Origin: Rutpela maculata
Lineage: Eukaryota > Arthropoda > Insecta > Coleoptera > Cerambycidae
Assembly: GCA_936432065.2 (NCBI GenBank)
Contig: OW386289.2
Coordinates: 163,679,348 to 163,743,347 of the forward strand
Reading direction: 5' to 3'
DNA: 64,000 nucleotides
Position 1 is the first letter of the stretch; every line of letters starts with the position of its first letter. Below the pieces are notes generated by a model. That model saw nothing but the letters and a program-made list of their open reading frames with translations. It did no database searches and had not been told where the DNA came from. Below, one piece after another: positions 21,701-33,227 of this stretch. The position numbers and the translations under genes were made by a program.

Positions 21701-24700
21701 TAACGGAATCGTTTGGAATTCACAGCAATAACGTTCTGTGACTTAAGTAGAGCTTTTGACTGTGTCTCACATGAATTACTCTTACGGAAGCTAAAGTTAT
21801 ACAACTTTGACAACTGTAGCTTGCAAATGTTTCAATCTTATCTTGATAACAGATATCAACAGGTAAAAGTAGAAGGGGTATTGTCTGCTCAGAAGAAAAT
21901 AACTGTCGGAGTGCCACAGGGTTCTATATTAGGACCTTTGTTATTCCTCATTTTTATCAACGATCTCCCGTTTGGCAACCATTTAACAAATTATTTGCTA
22001 TTTGCAGATGATACTACTCTTCGTTCATCTGGAAAAAACCTGGATAAGGTGCTTGAAAATTCATGTGAGGCACTAGTCAAAGCTGGACAGTGGTTTAATG
22101 CAAATGAACTTTTTCTAAACAAAGATAAAACCCAAAATATGCTATTCACATTAAGAAATCATGAAGATATAATTAATTATTCATGTAGCGTAAAATTTCT
22201 GGGCGTACATCTAGACGGAACATTGAAATGGAATGAACATATAAATACTGTTTCAAAAAAAATTAGTTCTAACATATTTGTACTCCGCAACTTAGCAAAC
22301 TCTATTTCCACCAACACTCTACGGACTGCATATTTCGCTCTCTGTCACACACATGTCACCTATGCCATTATAGCTTGGGGACATGCTGCAGATCGCGAAC
22401 GTATTTTCAGGTTGCAAAGAAAGGCAGTAAGGATATTGGATAAGTTGAACTATAAGGAAGACTGCAGAAGTTCCTTTGTGAAACATAAAATATTAACATT
22501 TCCATCTGTTTATGTGTTAGAGAACTTATTGCATATTAAGAAAAATGAGGGTACTTATGAAGTAAATCAGGACATCCACGACCATGATACTAGGGGAAAA
22601 GAAAATTTAGTTGTAAAATACTGTCGCTTAAAGAGGATTCAAAATGGACCGAACTATTGGGCCATCAAATTTTACAATAAATTGCCTATATTTATTAGAG
22701 AATTGCCGCTTAAACCTTTCAAGCATAGGATGAAAACGTTTCTTATTGAAAACACATTCTTCAGTTATGAGGAATTTCTAAATTGTAATATTGACCTGAT
22801 CTGATTAAAAAAAAAAAAAGAATAATATGTATATGTGTATACATGCATTTAGATTTAGTCTGTATGTCTGTCTAAAAACATTGTTTGTCTTTTACCGAAT
22901 TTTATTATAGAATTGAATTAAAATTTTTCTACTGTGCTGACTTGTGTAAATACATTATATTGTGTAAATAACATCAATAAATTATCTTATCTTATCTTAT
23001 CTTATCTTATCTTGTATTCGAAAAAATTGGAAAAAAAGGAGCCAGCTTTATCCACAGAAGGATCGACAAAAAACCTCATTTTCAATTGCATTTTTAACCC
23101 TACATTTTCATAAAAAAAACAGAAAATATTTTTACTGCATTATCAATTACTGCACGAAGAATATTATTAAGCATATTGTAGACTAAACACATTTGTTTTC
23201 TTTTAATGCACTTGCATATAAATTGATAAGTTGATAGTTGAATTCTAACCTTGCAACCAGTTCTTTATTCTTGTTTCCAGTCAATTTACGGCCAGGATAT
23301 TTGAGCTAGCGCCTTAATTGAGCACAAGTGTGTTCTTCCACAATGTTGTGTACTAATTTTGCACCGTCAGTCACACTTTAGTCGAAATGAATGTGGAAAA
23401 CTGATATCGGTCCAGCCATTTTGACAACCAAGTGTCCGAACATTTCATAGTTCCCGCAAACAAACATAGAGGCAGCACATGCGCGCGCTTACGATGAAAA
23501 GGTCTATCGAATTGGAATTAAAGTATAATTATGAGGGAGGTATGATGAAATCATACATTTTTCTTGATTTTTTCCATTGATTGATAACCGTTTGCTCACT
23601 TTAAAAAATCCTATCGGTCGATTTTTTTGAAAATGTACGTTTTGATTAGTTAATAAAGTAACAATATAATCTACAGAAATGATATACCACTATGCAAAAT
23701 GTCACCATAAGAATTATTTCCTCACAACTTAAAACCCCTAGGGACGGCTAAATATATTCTAGGAAGAAATGGAACTGTAGTTGCATAGTGCTCTTAAAGA
23801 ACACTGAAATAACCAAAAGCCTCTTTTTTTTTTCCTAATTCTTTTGCATTTTATTATGACAGAATCATTGAAAGAAAGTTTCCACATAATTATATCTTTC
23901 AGGTTGGCTCCTTGGAAGGTCAGCACTTCCGCAAAACAGGCAAGCTTGTATCCCTCTCGGAACAAAACTTGGTTGACTGCTCAGGAAAATATGGTAACGA
24001 GGGATGCAATGGTGGTTTGATGGACAACGCTTTCAAGTACGTTAAGGCTAATGGAGGAATTGACACTGAGGCTTCATATCCATACAAGGCTGAAGATGAA
24101 AAATGTCTTTACAACCCCAAAAACAAAGGTGCCACTGACCGTGGATTTGTTGATATCGAAAGTGGTAATGAGGATCAACTTAAAGCTGCCGTTGCGACAA
24201 TTGGACCTGTATCTGTTGCCATTGATGCTAGTCACGAATCTTTCCAATTGTATGCTGAAGGTGAGTGGTTGAAATCAAGCATTTCCATTTTTAACACGCT
24301 TTTATTAGATCGATCTGTAACTACATATCTATGTATGTATGTATGTAATAAGTAATCCAAGCAACGAATGCTCAAAAAAGGGTGCAGAGGGAAATGTTAG
24401 GGACAGAAAATTTGACTTCGGAACTTTGTTTGGACTAGTCTGGTGATGAACATATCAAAAGTCCCCACTCCTAGGTGGTGAGCGGAGGGGAGGGGGGCAC
24501 TTTAAAGGTCCCACTTTTTGGTTTTTCGCTTATATCTCGGAAACTATGCGTCGCACAGTGATGGAAAATGGAAACAATTCGACCCTCGGGGCAGTTTTAA
24601 TTGTACAGCCATCATTTTTTTTTATTCTCTTTGAAATTTGATGTATTTTATTGTAGAAGTGCGAAAAGTTAGATATTTCATTAGGTGTTTTCATAAATGG

Positions 24701-27330
24701 GCAACTTAGCCGACTATTGAAAAGCCCCTGAAAGGGGTGGTTTTTCCGAGTTTCGGGGGTTCCGTTCCCCATATTAAAGGAGTTCAAGACCTCAATTTTT
24801 GAAATCAACGACCCAGTAAACCTACAAAATAATAAATCTGGAGATAAACTTATGGTTATTCAAGATTCTTATTCAGATAGTTCCAAAAACCCTTTAAAAG
24901 GAGTAATTTTCCTAATTTCGGGATTCCATTCGTATTTTAATGGTTCGGGACACCAATTTTTGGAATCAGCAACCCACAAATTCTAATTTAAGAATTTTCA
25001 AGGTGTATAATTTTCTAGGCTCTATGCTGCAATAGTCGGCTAAGTTTCCCATTTATGAAAATACCTAATTAAATATCTAACTTTTCGCACTTGTACAATA
25101 AAATACATCAAATTCCAAAGAGAAAAAAAAAATTTTGCATCAATACCTTGGTCGAGAGGGTCCTGGGCCCGACCTAACTCCGGACCGGGAATGCTCCAAC
25201 GCCCAGCACCCCTGGCCAGTCCGCCCCGGCATTATGACAAAAAATTGTATCTTTCAAAGTTTAAGCCTCCTCTCATTTTGGTTTCCATTTAAAATTTATT
25301 ATCTTCAAAAATTTGCAGCTCCAAAGTTGCCTCCTCCCCAAAATTTGCCACCCTAGGTTTAGCCTATTTAGCCTAGTGGTAAATCCGACCCTGGTCTCCT
25401 GAAATGAATACCTGGCTCACTACTTTCCGAGTTATGCTTTCTAACATTTTACCATATAATTAGTTTGTTTCTAGTTAAACACCATAACTGAAACAAAACT
25501 TAGAAATGTTCGTTTGCTGTCTAAAAAAACCAACATATTTATATTTCAAATTAAACCGATTTAAGTTCCCGAGCCAGGGGAGGAAGGATAGGGAAAAAAA
25601 TAGGCCCATTCCAGCTGAAGGTGCAGATAAACCTACATCCTTACTAAAGTGATGCATGAAGTGAAGCAACGTCTCAAGCAGCGAGGACTTGACTGGGGTG
25701 ACGGACCATCAAGGATGCCTCATAGCGAGGCTGTTGCTGACAAGGAGCATAGCCTGGAGGAGCAACCTTCAAAAGGTTGAAGGAATGGGAAAATAGGTCC
25801 ATTCCAGATAAAACTGCATCACAATGAGGAGGCTACAGCGGTCCGCACTAAAGTGATGCAGGGGTGTGAAGTGAAGCAATGTCGCTAGCGGTATGGACTT
25901 GGCGGGGTTATGGGCCATCAAGAAACACCGCGTGGCGAGGCTGTCGCCGAACAGAGCACCGAAGTAGAGTCGCGTGACGAGGACTTGACTGGTGTCCAGC
26001 GAGGAACGCCGCATAGCGAAGCCGTTGCTGACAAGGCATATTATATGACTGCAGGATATAATATCAACGGGGAAAGATAATGGACCTGGTAACTAACACT
26101 CTGCCAATTTTCTCAGACCTGCTGCCAACGGCACAGGAAAAACGGGCAATCACAACCAGACCCGGAGACCATCATAACTCGCCTATTTTCATACCTGTAT
26201 CACCTTGTCAGTGATACAGGAGTATTAAAATGGACAGTGCAAACTAAGACAGCAAGACAGGGAGAGCACAATAAGCCTCTGGAGGCTGCAGTGCTGTCGG
26301 AGTATTCTTTACAGACGACCCCTAGGAGAAGGGGTTTTAGTCAGTTAGAGGCTGACACTCAGACCCATTCCAAGTTGGGATGGGCAGCCCGTGTGGGTTT
26401 CCCCTTCTCGAAAAAAAAAAAACAAACGATTTAAAGATGTGAATAGTTTCAATACTCGCAACAAATTTGTATTAGTTATACCCAGGCATTCCACTGCCAT
26501 GTAGCATGTAAACTGTTTAACAGCTTACCTGCTCGGTTTCAAAATCACTTAATAGTAAATTTCCAAAAAAGTTAAAAGCTTCCTTTTTTGGAACAATAAT
26601 TGTTGCTATTAGTTAAAACTGGCCTCATTTCTCTTTTTGGTTACGGAAAATTAAATTGATTTGATATGTGAGTAGTGTTTGCAGATGCTTGAGGCTCTCC
26701 ATCTTGTGATGCTTGCCTCGGGTTGTCGTTTGGTAATATATAGATAACTTGCAGAATGGCTTGGCTCTTATTATACTAGTTCTCGGGGTTAATATTGTTA
26801 GTTAATTATGTTTGATGGGGTGCCAAGTGTTTTATGTATGCCTACTATATTTTAAAGTTATATGCACACATTACTTGTTTGTGTTGTGAATTGTGGCTCC
26901 TTTTCTTGTGTATCTTTATGATTGATCTGTATGGTGGAGATTTAAAATCTAATATATTTAAGGTAATGACTGTATCCTATTTGCAGGTTAAGTTGAAAAA
27001 CGCTCACTGAGCCTTTTCAGAATTTTTGTATGTGTGATTTGCAGATTATTTGTAAATTGTGTAATATTACAAAATGAATGCAGATATTATTACTATTATT
27101 ATTTAATTATTTATGTTTCAGGTGTATACAGCGAACCTGAGTGCAGCTCTGAAGAATTAGATCACGGTGTCCTCGTAGTCGGATATGGTACTGATGAAAA
27201 TGGTCAAGACTATTGGTTGGTTAAGAACTCGTGGGGTACCAGCTGGGGAGAGGCTGGTTACATTAAGATGGCTAGAAACCAAAATAATTTATGTGGTATT
27301 GCTACACAGGCAAGCTACCCTCTCGTTTAA
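18395..27330 (+). CDS. cathepsin L-like cysteine protease (papain family), 5' exon missing
   Basis: This is a lysosomal or secreted cysteine endopeptidase, made as an inactive proenzyme. Three exons (18395-18751, 23903-24260, 27122-27330) join in frame to 307 codons. The I29 inhibitor propeptide has an ERFNIN-type helix (EERFRMKIFMEN). The mature domain starts around LPDEVDWRQKG. It has oxyanion Gln 108 and catalytic Cys 114 (CGSCWSF), His 253 (LDHGVLVVGYG) and Asn 274 (VKNSWG), and ends TQASYPLV. All active-site residues are intact. The family length is about 335-340, so only the signal peptide and the first propeptide residues are missing, on an upstream exon ending in phase 0. Introns of 5.15 and 2.86 kb are filled with transposons. 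In insects such enzymes serve digestion or tissue remodelling; which applies here is unknown. Confidence 0.93.
19056..19262 (+). pseudogene. THAP zinc-finger domain remnant (P-element-like)
   Basis: Within the cathepsin intron the + strand reads, with frame breaks, an ATG followed by a THAP-like pattern: CIVPEC near the start, then VPRDLKMRKKW, and a C-x-DHF-like end around GTGAGGACCATTTC. THAP domains are C2CH zinc fingers found in P-element transposases and in host genes derived from them. Only the DNA-binding domain is seen, with no transposase core, so this is a decayed fragment. Confidence 0.6.
20448..20664. repeat. inverted repeat with 63-67-bp arms and 87-bp loop
   Basis: The left arm 20448-20514 begins GTAAACTATACGATATGGCA. 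The right arm 20602-20664 is its near-exact inverse. It lies between the left foldback arm and the 5' end of the LINE sequence, so it may be the foldback's centre or a by-product of the LINE insertion. Confidence 0.85.
20666..22804 (+). pseudogene. non-LTR reverse transcriptase, truncated and frameshifted
   Basis: ORF2 of a Jockey/CR1-like LINE. The first frame (to 21741) carries the pre-RT linker and RT blocks such as ALVIPIFKKG, NYRPISLLS and QHGFRKNRST. The second frame (from about 21713 to 22804) carries the block with DLSRAFDCVSH, GVPQGSILGPLLF and the active site FADD, followed by the thumb and the typical C-terminal region. A frameshift lies at about 21713-21741, just before the first catalytic Asp. 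The N-terminal endonuclease is absent. It is closely related to the copy at 29117-30052. Confidence 0.9.
20666..23013 (+). mobile_element. 5'-truncated non-LTR retrotransposon with (TTATC)n tail
   Basis: A LINE-type element lacking its endonuclease domain ends in five or more TTATC/CTTAT repeats at 22981-23013. It is inserted at the centre of the foldback 19965-23506. The tail sequence before the simple repeat (TGACTTGTGTAAATAC ... ATCAATAAATTAT) matches the copies at 3013-3170 and 28930-30150. Confidence 0.85.
23903..24260 (+). CDS. cathepsin L exon: central mature domain
   Basis: 358 nt: phase 0 at start, phase 1 at end. Acceptor CTTTCAG before 23903, donor GTGAGT at 24261. Encodes GCNGGLMDNAF and the S2-pocket region through SFQLYAEG, with conserved disulfide cysteines. 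Confidence 0.93.
24360..25130. mobile_element. foldback-type repeat, relative of 54622-56058
   Basis: 24360-24550 closely matches 54620-54830 (shared CAACGAATGCTCAAAAAAGGG, GACTTCGGAACTTTGTTTGG, GGGGGGCACTTTAAAGGTCC). 24635-24740 recurs inverted at about 25010-25125 (TATTTCATTAGGTGTTTTCA versus the reverse). Non-coding, lies in the cathepsin intron. Confidence 0.65.
25140..26425 (+). mobile_element. GC-richer retrotransposon-like segment ending in an A-run
   Basis: 25560-26420 is clearly more GC-rich than its surroundings. It contains imperfect internal repeats (ATAGG(C/T)CCATTCCAG, GCGAGGACTTGACTGG, GCATAGCGA(G/A)GC(C/T)GTTGCTGACAAGG), and ends GGGTTTCCCCTTCTCG followed by A12. This resembles the 3' end of a non-LTR element, with no RT coding left. 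25140-25400 is a separate GC-rich scrap. Confidence 0.45.
26430..27121. other. remaining cathepsin intron sequence
   Basis: AT-rich intron sequence up to the acceptor TTTCAG ending at 27121, with an (ATT)n run near 27085-27100. No other feature recognised. Confidence 0.5.
27122..27330 (+). CDS. cathepsin L terminal exon with catalytic His and Asn
   Basis: 209 nt completing the split Gly codon of the previous exon and ending at TAA 27328-27330. Contains LDHGVLVVGYG and KNSWGTSWGEAGYI. Confidence 0.95.
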
Positions 27331-27582
27331 GTTTTAAAATGATTTATGTTTGCTTTTTTTTCTTAGAGTGAACAATTTTTTATGATTAAAAGCTCTCTAG
27401 TGTACTGTAAGAGTCTCTTTTTGGTAGGTCGAATTTATTTCTATTTTTTTAAGTACATATTAATACAGCTGTCTCTCTCTTTTTATGTGTGATTCTTCTA
27501 GTTATGTATATAAATGTAAACATATGTAGGCTGTGTAAGTTTTTTATATTTTAATCAAGTTTATTGTGAGCGTTTTTAGATC

Positions 27583-27588
27583 AATAAA
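27583..27588 (+). terminator. polyadenylation signal of the cathepsin gene
   Basis: AATAAA about 250 bp after the stop codon, followed by a T/G-rich stretch (TTTTTGTTTTGTTTTGTTGG), the usual poly(A) site layout. Confidence 0.6.
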
Positions 27589-27599
27589 AACTGGAAATA

Positions 27600-28375
27600 T
27601 GGCATTTTTGTTTTGTTTTGTTGGTCACAAATCATGGAATATGTTTTGCCTCCGTTATAACAGCAGCCGAAAAACTGTAAGCCACGAACCAATCACAGAA
27701 ATTTTAGGGATGTACTTCAAAAGTAGAGTGTAATGCAACCCGATGACTATATTTCTGCAAATGAAATTATGGCTTATTTTTTGTAATATTACAGGCTGAA
27801 CTGATTTATTTGAGGATGCTAAAGTATTAGATAGATGGCCAGTTGGCTAAGGCAAGGCTACATCCAAAATTATGCGATCAAAAGTAAAAATTTGTACACA
27901 ATCCAACAAAAATGTCCAGAGATTTACTTCCAAGGAGATTTAATCCCTTTGCGATGTTTTTAGGAGTGAGCATTCTTACAGTCCAACTAACCCCAGTACG
28001 TAATACATTTGTAACGATAACTGTTGTATAGTTGTCTACAATGTATCGGACACACAAAAAAGACCATAAAAATATCAAAGTCGACGCTATTATATGCTGA
28101 CAAGAGTGCTACAGAGCCGTACTTCAATTTTTGTGTATTAGAATGAGCAAGATTTAAAAATCGTATTTTCGGTAGGTAAAAAAAATTTACTCTTTATCAA
28201 GATAGAAATATCATTGGTGGATGCATTGCCCACACTTCACGAAGTTATAATCTCAACTCTTATTTGTACAATCTATAATCTATGATTTATGCACATACCA
28301 AAGAGTAAAGAATTTCTCTACTCTTACACATACCTTGTAGTCCACTCAAATTAGGAAAATAGCAGAGAAAAATTC
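27600..28375. other. intergenic, nothing recognised
   Basis: No gene or paired repeat seen between the cathepsin poly(A) region and the next foldback. Confidence 0.4.
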
Positions 28376-28929
28376 TGAACAGCAGTTTCTCTGCATAGGA
28401 AGTAAGAATTCAACTTTTAGAACAAGGTTTTGCATATGCGCAGAAAAAAAAAGAAATGATTTTTCGTGTTTTTTTTTCATTTAGACTTATATCTCTCGAA
28501 AAGTATGCATTTTTAAGGCTAAACGAACATAGGTAAACATGTTCAGAATACGACTTCCTACAAAAAAGGTTGTATACATTTTTCCGTTTATCCGATTGGC
28601 TTTTCCGGAAAAGCGACTTGAAAAATATATGTTTTTTTCGTGTATTTTTTATTTTGAATGCAAATATCTCGAAAAGTACGATTTTACGAACTTGTTCAGA
28701 ATGAGATTTCATGCCAAAAAGCTCCTATACATTTTTCCGATTATCCCATTGATTTTTCCGGAAAAGCTTCTTGAAAAATATATATATTTGCGTTTTTGTG
28801 TTTTTTTTTTTTTAATTTTGACGTTTATATGTCTCAAATATATAGAACCTTTTTTGTAGGAAATCACATTTTGAACAAGTTTAGTAATGTTCATTAGCCT
28901 TAAAAATGAGTACTTTCCGAGATATATAC

Positions 28930-30150
28930 GTCCAAATAAATAATAATAATAACTTATTGGTGTTAATGTACAAAAGTACTTACACAAGTCAATTAGAGTA
29001 GGTTAGGTAATTTCATAAATTACATATCACAAATAAATATAAAAAATAAACAACAAAAAAACATATATTGTTGACAAAGTGTGTATATAACAAAATTTTA
29101 CAAACGAACATGAACACTAACATACATTCATTGTCAAAATATCACATTCCAAAAATTCCCTGTAGTGGTAGAATGCCTTTCCTATGAGAAAATTTTTTAT
29201 TGCGTTTCGAAATTTTTTTAGATTATCGATGTTTTTTATGTCTAATGGTAATTTATTAAACATTTGAATTGCTAGATAATTTGGTCCGTTTTGTGACTTA
29301 CTTAATCTATAATATGGGGTAATAATGTTATCCTTAGTTCTTGTATTATGGTTATGTTGGTTCACATAAGTAGGGTAGTTATTTATATTTGTTTTAATAT
29401 ATGTTAAACATTCCAAGACGTATAGCGAAGGTAATGTTAATATGCCAAATTCAATAAAAGCATTTTTACAATCCTCTGTATATCCTAAACATGCTATAAT
29501 TCGGATTAATTTTCTCTGAATAGCAAATACCTTATCAAAGTCCGCAGCATCTCCCCAGACTATTATAGCATAACTCATGATTGAATGACACAATGCAAAG
29601 TAGGCTGACCTCAATGTATCTGTGGACACAGTGACTGATAAGTTACGAATAACGAAAGTTCTACTACTCAGTTTTCGACAGATATTATCAATGTGTATAT
29701 TCCATCTCAAATGAGAATCCAAATAAACACCTAAAAATTTTACGCTAGATATTACATCAGTAGAAACTTCGAAATTGCGTAACGTGAACATCATACCTTG
29801 TGATTTGGTTTTATTACAAATCAAATTATTAGAACTAAGCCATTGTTCAGTTTTTGAGTGTATTTCGCTTTTTTTTACTTCAACGTCATATAAATTATCG
29901 GATCTAATGGAAATTGTGGTATCGTCTGCATACAAAATATATGTGAGAAATTTTTTTGACATGGGCATATCGTTAATATAAATCAAAAAGAGTAAGGGTC
30001 CTAATATAGAACCCTGAGGCACACCTGTCTTTAAAATTTCTTTACTTGACATTATGTTATTGAATTTGACAATTTGACTGCGATTGTATAAATATGATTT
30101 TAATAGTTTTATACTATTTACACTGATTTTATATTTTAGTAACTAAAAAA
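28930..30150 (-). mobile_element. 5'-truncated non-LTR retrotransposon with (TTA)n tail
   Basis: Same family as 20666-23013, inserted in the opposite direction inside a foldback. The minus-strand 3' end reads TGACTTGTGTAAGTAC ... CCAATAAGTTATTATTATT. It is truncated within the RT domain at the 5' side. Confidence 0.85.
29117..30052 (-). pseudogene. C-terminal half of a non-LTR reverse transcriptase
   Basis: The 311-residue uninterrupted frame begins with GVPQGSILGPLLFLIYINDMP, the RT motif before the active site. It has the active site YADD in YILYADDTT and continues through the thumb and C-terminal region (SVKFLGVYLD, SYAIIVWGDAAD). The first catalytic-Asp block, the endonuclease and ORF1 are missing through 5' truncation. 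It is collinear with residues of 21900-22804 and clearly the same family. Confidence 0.88.
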
Positions 30151-30579
30151 AAAATTACGAAAAAGCAAGTATATATATTCTTCAAGAAGATTTTCCGGAA
30201 AAACCAATGGGATAATCAAAAAATGTATACAAGCTTTTTTGTAGAAAATCTCATTCTGAATAAGTTTATTTATGTTCATTTAGCCCTAAAATTGCGTGCT
30301 TTTCAAGATATTTGCAATCAAAATAAAAAAACACGAAAAAACATAGATATGTTCGTTTAGCCTTAAAAACGTGTACTTTTCGAGATATGAAAGTCTAAAT
30401 GAAAAAGAACACGAAAAAACGTATATATATATGTATATATCTCAAAAATCGTGTCTTTTTTTTTCTGCGCATAAGCAAAACATTGTTCTAAAAGTTAAGT
30501 ACTTACTATCTATGCAAAGAAACTGCTGTTCAAAATCTTTCTTTAAAACTGCGTTTTTTTTTCCTAATTGACTAATTGT

Positions 30580-30900
30580 CTTTTATATCGATATTTCATT
30601 CCATATTCGATTTGTCAATTTCACTAACAACAGATGAGAAAAGTGGATGCACTTACCTATGTAAGTGTTACAAGTGGAACGATCGAAATAACTCCACTGG
30701 TTTCGGTTTCAACCTTCGAATATATCATTCTAGAAGGTTTCAACGTTCGATCCCCATGTTATTTATTTTTTACCATACAGTGTATGGTAAATACTGCTGT
30801 AGCTGTATACCTGTTGAGCAGTGTATGCCATACACTGCTCAACAGGTATTAAGTCAATGCAATCGTCGAACTAGCGACAAATCTATTTGTGTCTAACGTT
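30580..30900. repeat. cluster of short palindromes including a 43-bp near-perfect one
   Basis: 30807-30849 is an inverted repeat of 21-bp arms with a 1-nt spacer (left arm ATACCTGTTGAGCAGTGTATG). Close by, 30769-30792 has 10-bp arms TTTACCATAC/GTATGGTAAA with a 3-nt centre. The two share the ATACA(C)TG core. The region is non-coding as far as can be seen. Confidence 0.85.
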
Positions 30901-30924
30901 CTCGAGAGATCAGTCAGTATTTAA

Positions 30925-32013
30925 GAGGAGACAACACCAATCACAAAGTTTCATCATTAAAGATAAAACTGAATTGAGGCAAAGGGTAGGCAGTGTGGCT
31001 ATTATAGGGCATCTGCACGTGACGTCACAGCTAACCTCAAAAATATGTGTTTCTTAAGGTTTAAGAATATTACGCAGCTCTTATTAAAATTTCTGCCTGG
31101 TTCCCATATTTTTAACTAAAATCTAGTTCAGTGAAATGTGAAATGAAGTTCTAAATACTTTGTCCTAATAAAATAGAACTCTTTGTAGGTTGGAAATCTA
31201 ACCTGTAATTAGCAGGTATATTTTTATTAATCAAAAATATTGAAAAATTATTTACGTGAATTTTTAAATATTCGTTTGGAGCCACTACAGCTCCAAGCTA
31301 AAAATGAGAATAAACTTGAAAACCTTAAAATTTGGGGTTCTGTTGGTTACATGATGCAGTAGTGCTGTAGGTGGCACCATCTATTAAAAAGCACTGTACA
31401 AAAAGTCTTGACTGGGAAAAAGCAGTTTTTAGCCAAACGGCTGGCGTTATTAAACTGGAAGAAAGATATTCGTGTAAGTAAAATGAAGAAAGTTTTTAGC
31501 TAAAATTTGTGTATTACGAAAATTTCTCTTCACCCTTCGTAATAAACACATTTTAGCTAAAAACTTTCTTCAATAGAAGTGTAGTATTACTTTACTTACA
31601 AGAATATCTTTTTTTCAGTTTAATAACGCCAGCCGTTTGGCTAAAAACTGTTTTCCCAGTCAAGACTTCTAATACAGTACTTTTTAATAGATGGTGCCAC
31701 TTACAGCAGCATCTGCATCATGTACGCAACATAACCTTAAATTTTAAGTTTTTCAAATTTATTCTCATTTTTAATGTTTGTATACGGATCTTTAGCTTGA
31801 AGCCGTACTGGCGTAGTTGAAAATACGGGAACCAGGCAGAAATTTTAATAACAGCTGCGTAATACTCTTAAATCATAAGAAACACATATTTTTGAGGTTA
31901 GATGTGACGTCACGTGCAGATGCCCTATAATAGCTACACTGCCTACCCTTCGCCTTCGCCCCACTTCAACTTTATCTTTACCGATGAAACTTTGTGATTG
32001 GTGTCGTCTCCTC
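30925..32013. mobile_element. 1.1-kb near-complete palindrome flanked by TTAA
   Basis: Starts GAGGAGACAACACC and ends GGTGTCGTCTCCTC, with TTAA on both sides (30921-30924, 32014-32017). The arms of roughly 500 bp pair through to a centre near 31530 (AAGTTTTTAGCTAAAA on both sides). Internal paired words include GTGACGTCACAG and GGGCATCTGCACGTGACGTC. TTAA flanks suggest a piggyBac-like MITE, although TTAA is itself palindromic and could be part of the end. Confidence 0.8.
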
Positions 32014-32237
32014 TTAAGTAATCAGTTAATATTGATAATGTGATATTTCGCAGTCTTTATAGAATAAAAAACAATTTACAAACATTTACTTTCAACAACT
32101 AGTGATACATGAAAACAGTGTATTCATCATATTAGATAACTAGAGCACAAAAGGTTTCTACAAAGTGTTACCACCTTAAATAAATACATTTATTAATGCA
32201 AGAATTATTATTTCTAACAGTTAACTTAACGTAGAGT

Positions 32238-32402
32238 AACGCCAAAGATTAGAGATTCAGGCCTATTATGGAACGTTTATGTTATTTAACATACGCCCTT
32301 TATGTTGAGCGCTGACCAAAAAATATATTAGAGTGAGAGAGACAGATGACCGTAACATAGGCGTTATGAATAACGTAAATGTTCGATCATGGGGCAGATT
32401 CT
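32238..32402. mobile_element. short MITE with CAAAGATTAGAGA ends
   Basis: Begins CAAAGATTAGAGATTC and ends GAATCTCTAATCTTTG-like (ATTCTCTAATCTTTG), with the inner segments GGAACGTTTATGTTATT / ATAACGTAAATGTTCG also inverse. The word AACGCCAAAGATTAGAGA occurs again directly after the right end. Confidence 0.55.
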
Positions 32403-33227
32403 CTAATCTTTGATAACGCCAAAGATTAGAGACGGTACGTCAAGAATGGTACGTTGCCTGTGACGAAATAACTTTACGGACGGAGGTACACTTGCTTTCA
32501 AAACTTTCGCGTACACCTATTTTTCGCTGTATTAAATCAGGGTTGTAATTAATGAACTCTGACGTTTCAAATTTTGAAAAGTCAAAATGCCTCGACTGAC
32601 AAAGCAAGACAAAGTTTTGATGCTTTCTAAATTAGAAGAGAGGTGGTCCAGGGGCGGACTGACAACAGTTTAGCGGCGCTGGATCTTAGAACTCGTAGAC
32701 CACTTATTACTCTATTAGCCGGTCATCTTGCCACCCAGGTAGCAAGGGTACGTTATAATGACGTCAAAATCTGGTGATTCTGGTCAAAAAGACGTCAGGG
32801 CACTAAAAATCGACGACAGAATGACGTCTTATAAATAACATTAAAATGACGTGCTACACATCACGTCATATTGTCGTCTTTTTTTGGTGTTAAATTTATT
32901 TATATTTTATCGGATTACAAACTTCAAAACTCGCTAATGGCATTTTGTTATCGTAACCAGAGTGTAAAGTTTAAAAAAAAATAAACCGTGTCGTGAGGGA
33001 TAAGTATTGGCGTTTTCATTCGAGGATATAATGTTTTTTAATATTATCCAAAATAATTCATATTCGAAAGAGTTTGCAAAGATTCGGCAGTTTATTTGTT
33101 TAAACTATATTTCTATCTATTCTTTTAATAATAAAATTAGATTAAAACGCATTAAAAAGCAAAATCTATCCGTTGCGTGTTCCAGTTCCAACTGTAAAGT
33201 CTTTATGTAAGTTACATCAGAAAGGTT

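Larger units (their letters stand above)
19965..23506. mobile_element. long-armed foldback element (TAGACCTTTTCATC ends) split by a LINE
   Basis: Arms of about 480-490 bp (19965-20447 and 23014-23506) are near-perfect inverse copies, starting TAGACCTTTTCATC and including GCGCGCGCATGTGCTG. They would meet almost without a loop if the inserted material at 20448-23013 were absent. No target duplication could be confirmed and no transposase lies inside, so the superfamily is unassigned. The whole unit sits in a cathepsin intron. Confidence 0.85.
28378..30562. mobile_element. foldback with tandem-repeat arms, split by a LINE
   Basis: The left arm (28378-28930) and right arm (about 30160-30560) are inverse copies. 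Their outer ends share the AACAGCAGTTTCTCTGCATA / TATGCAAAGAAACTGCTGTT pair. Each arm is built from internal repeats of roughly 140 bp with the words TTTTTCGTGTTTTTTT, ATCTCGAAAAGTA and TTTTTCCGGAAAAGC. Tandemly repetitive arms are typical of foldback elements. A minus-strand LINE (about 28930-30150) interrupts the centre. Confidence 0.75.
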
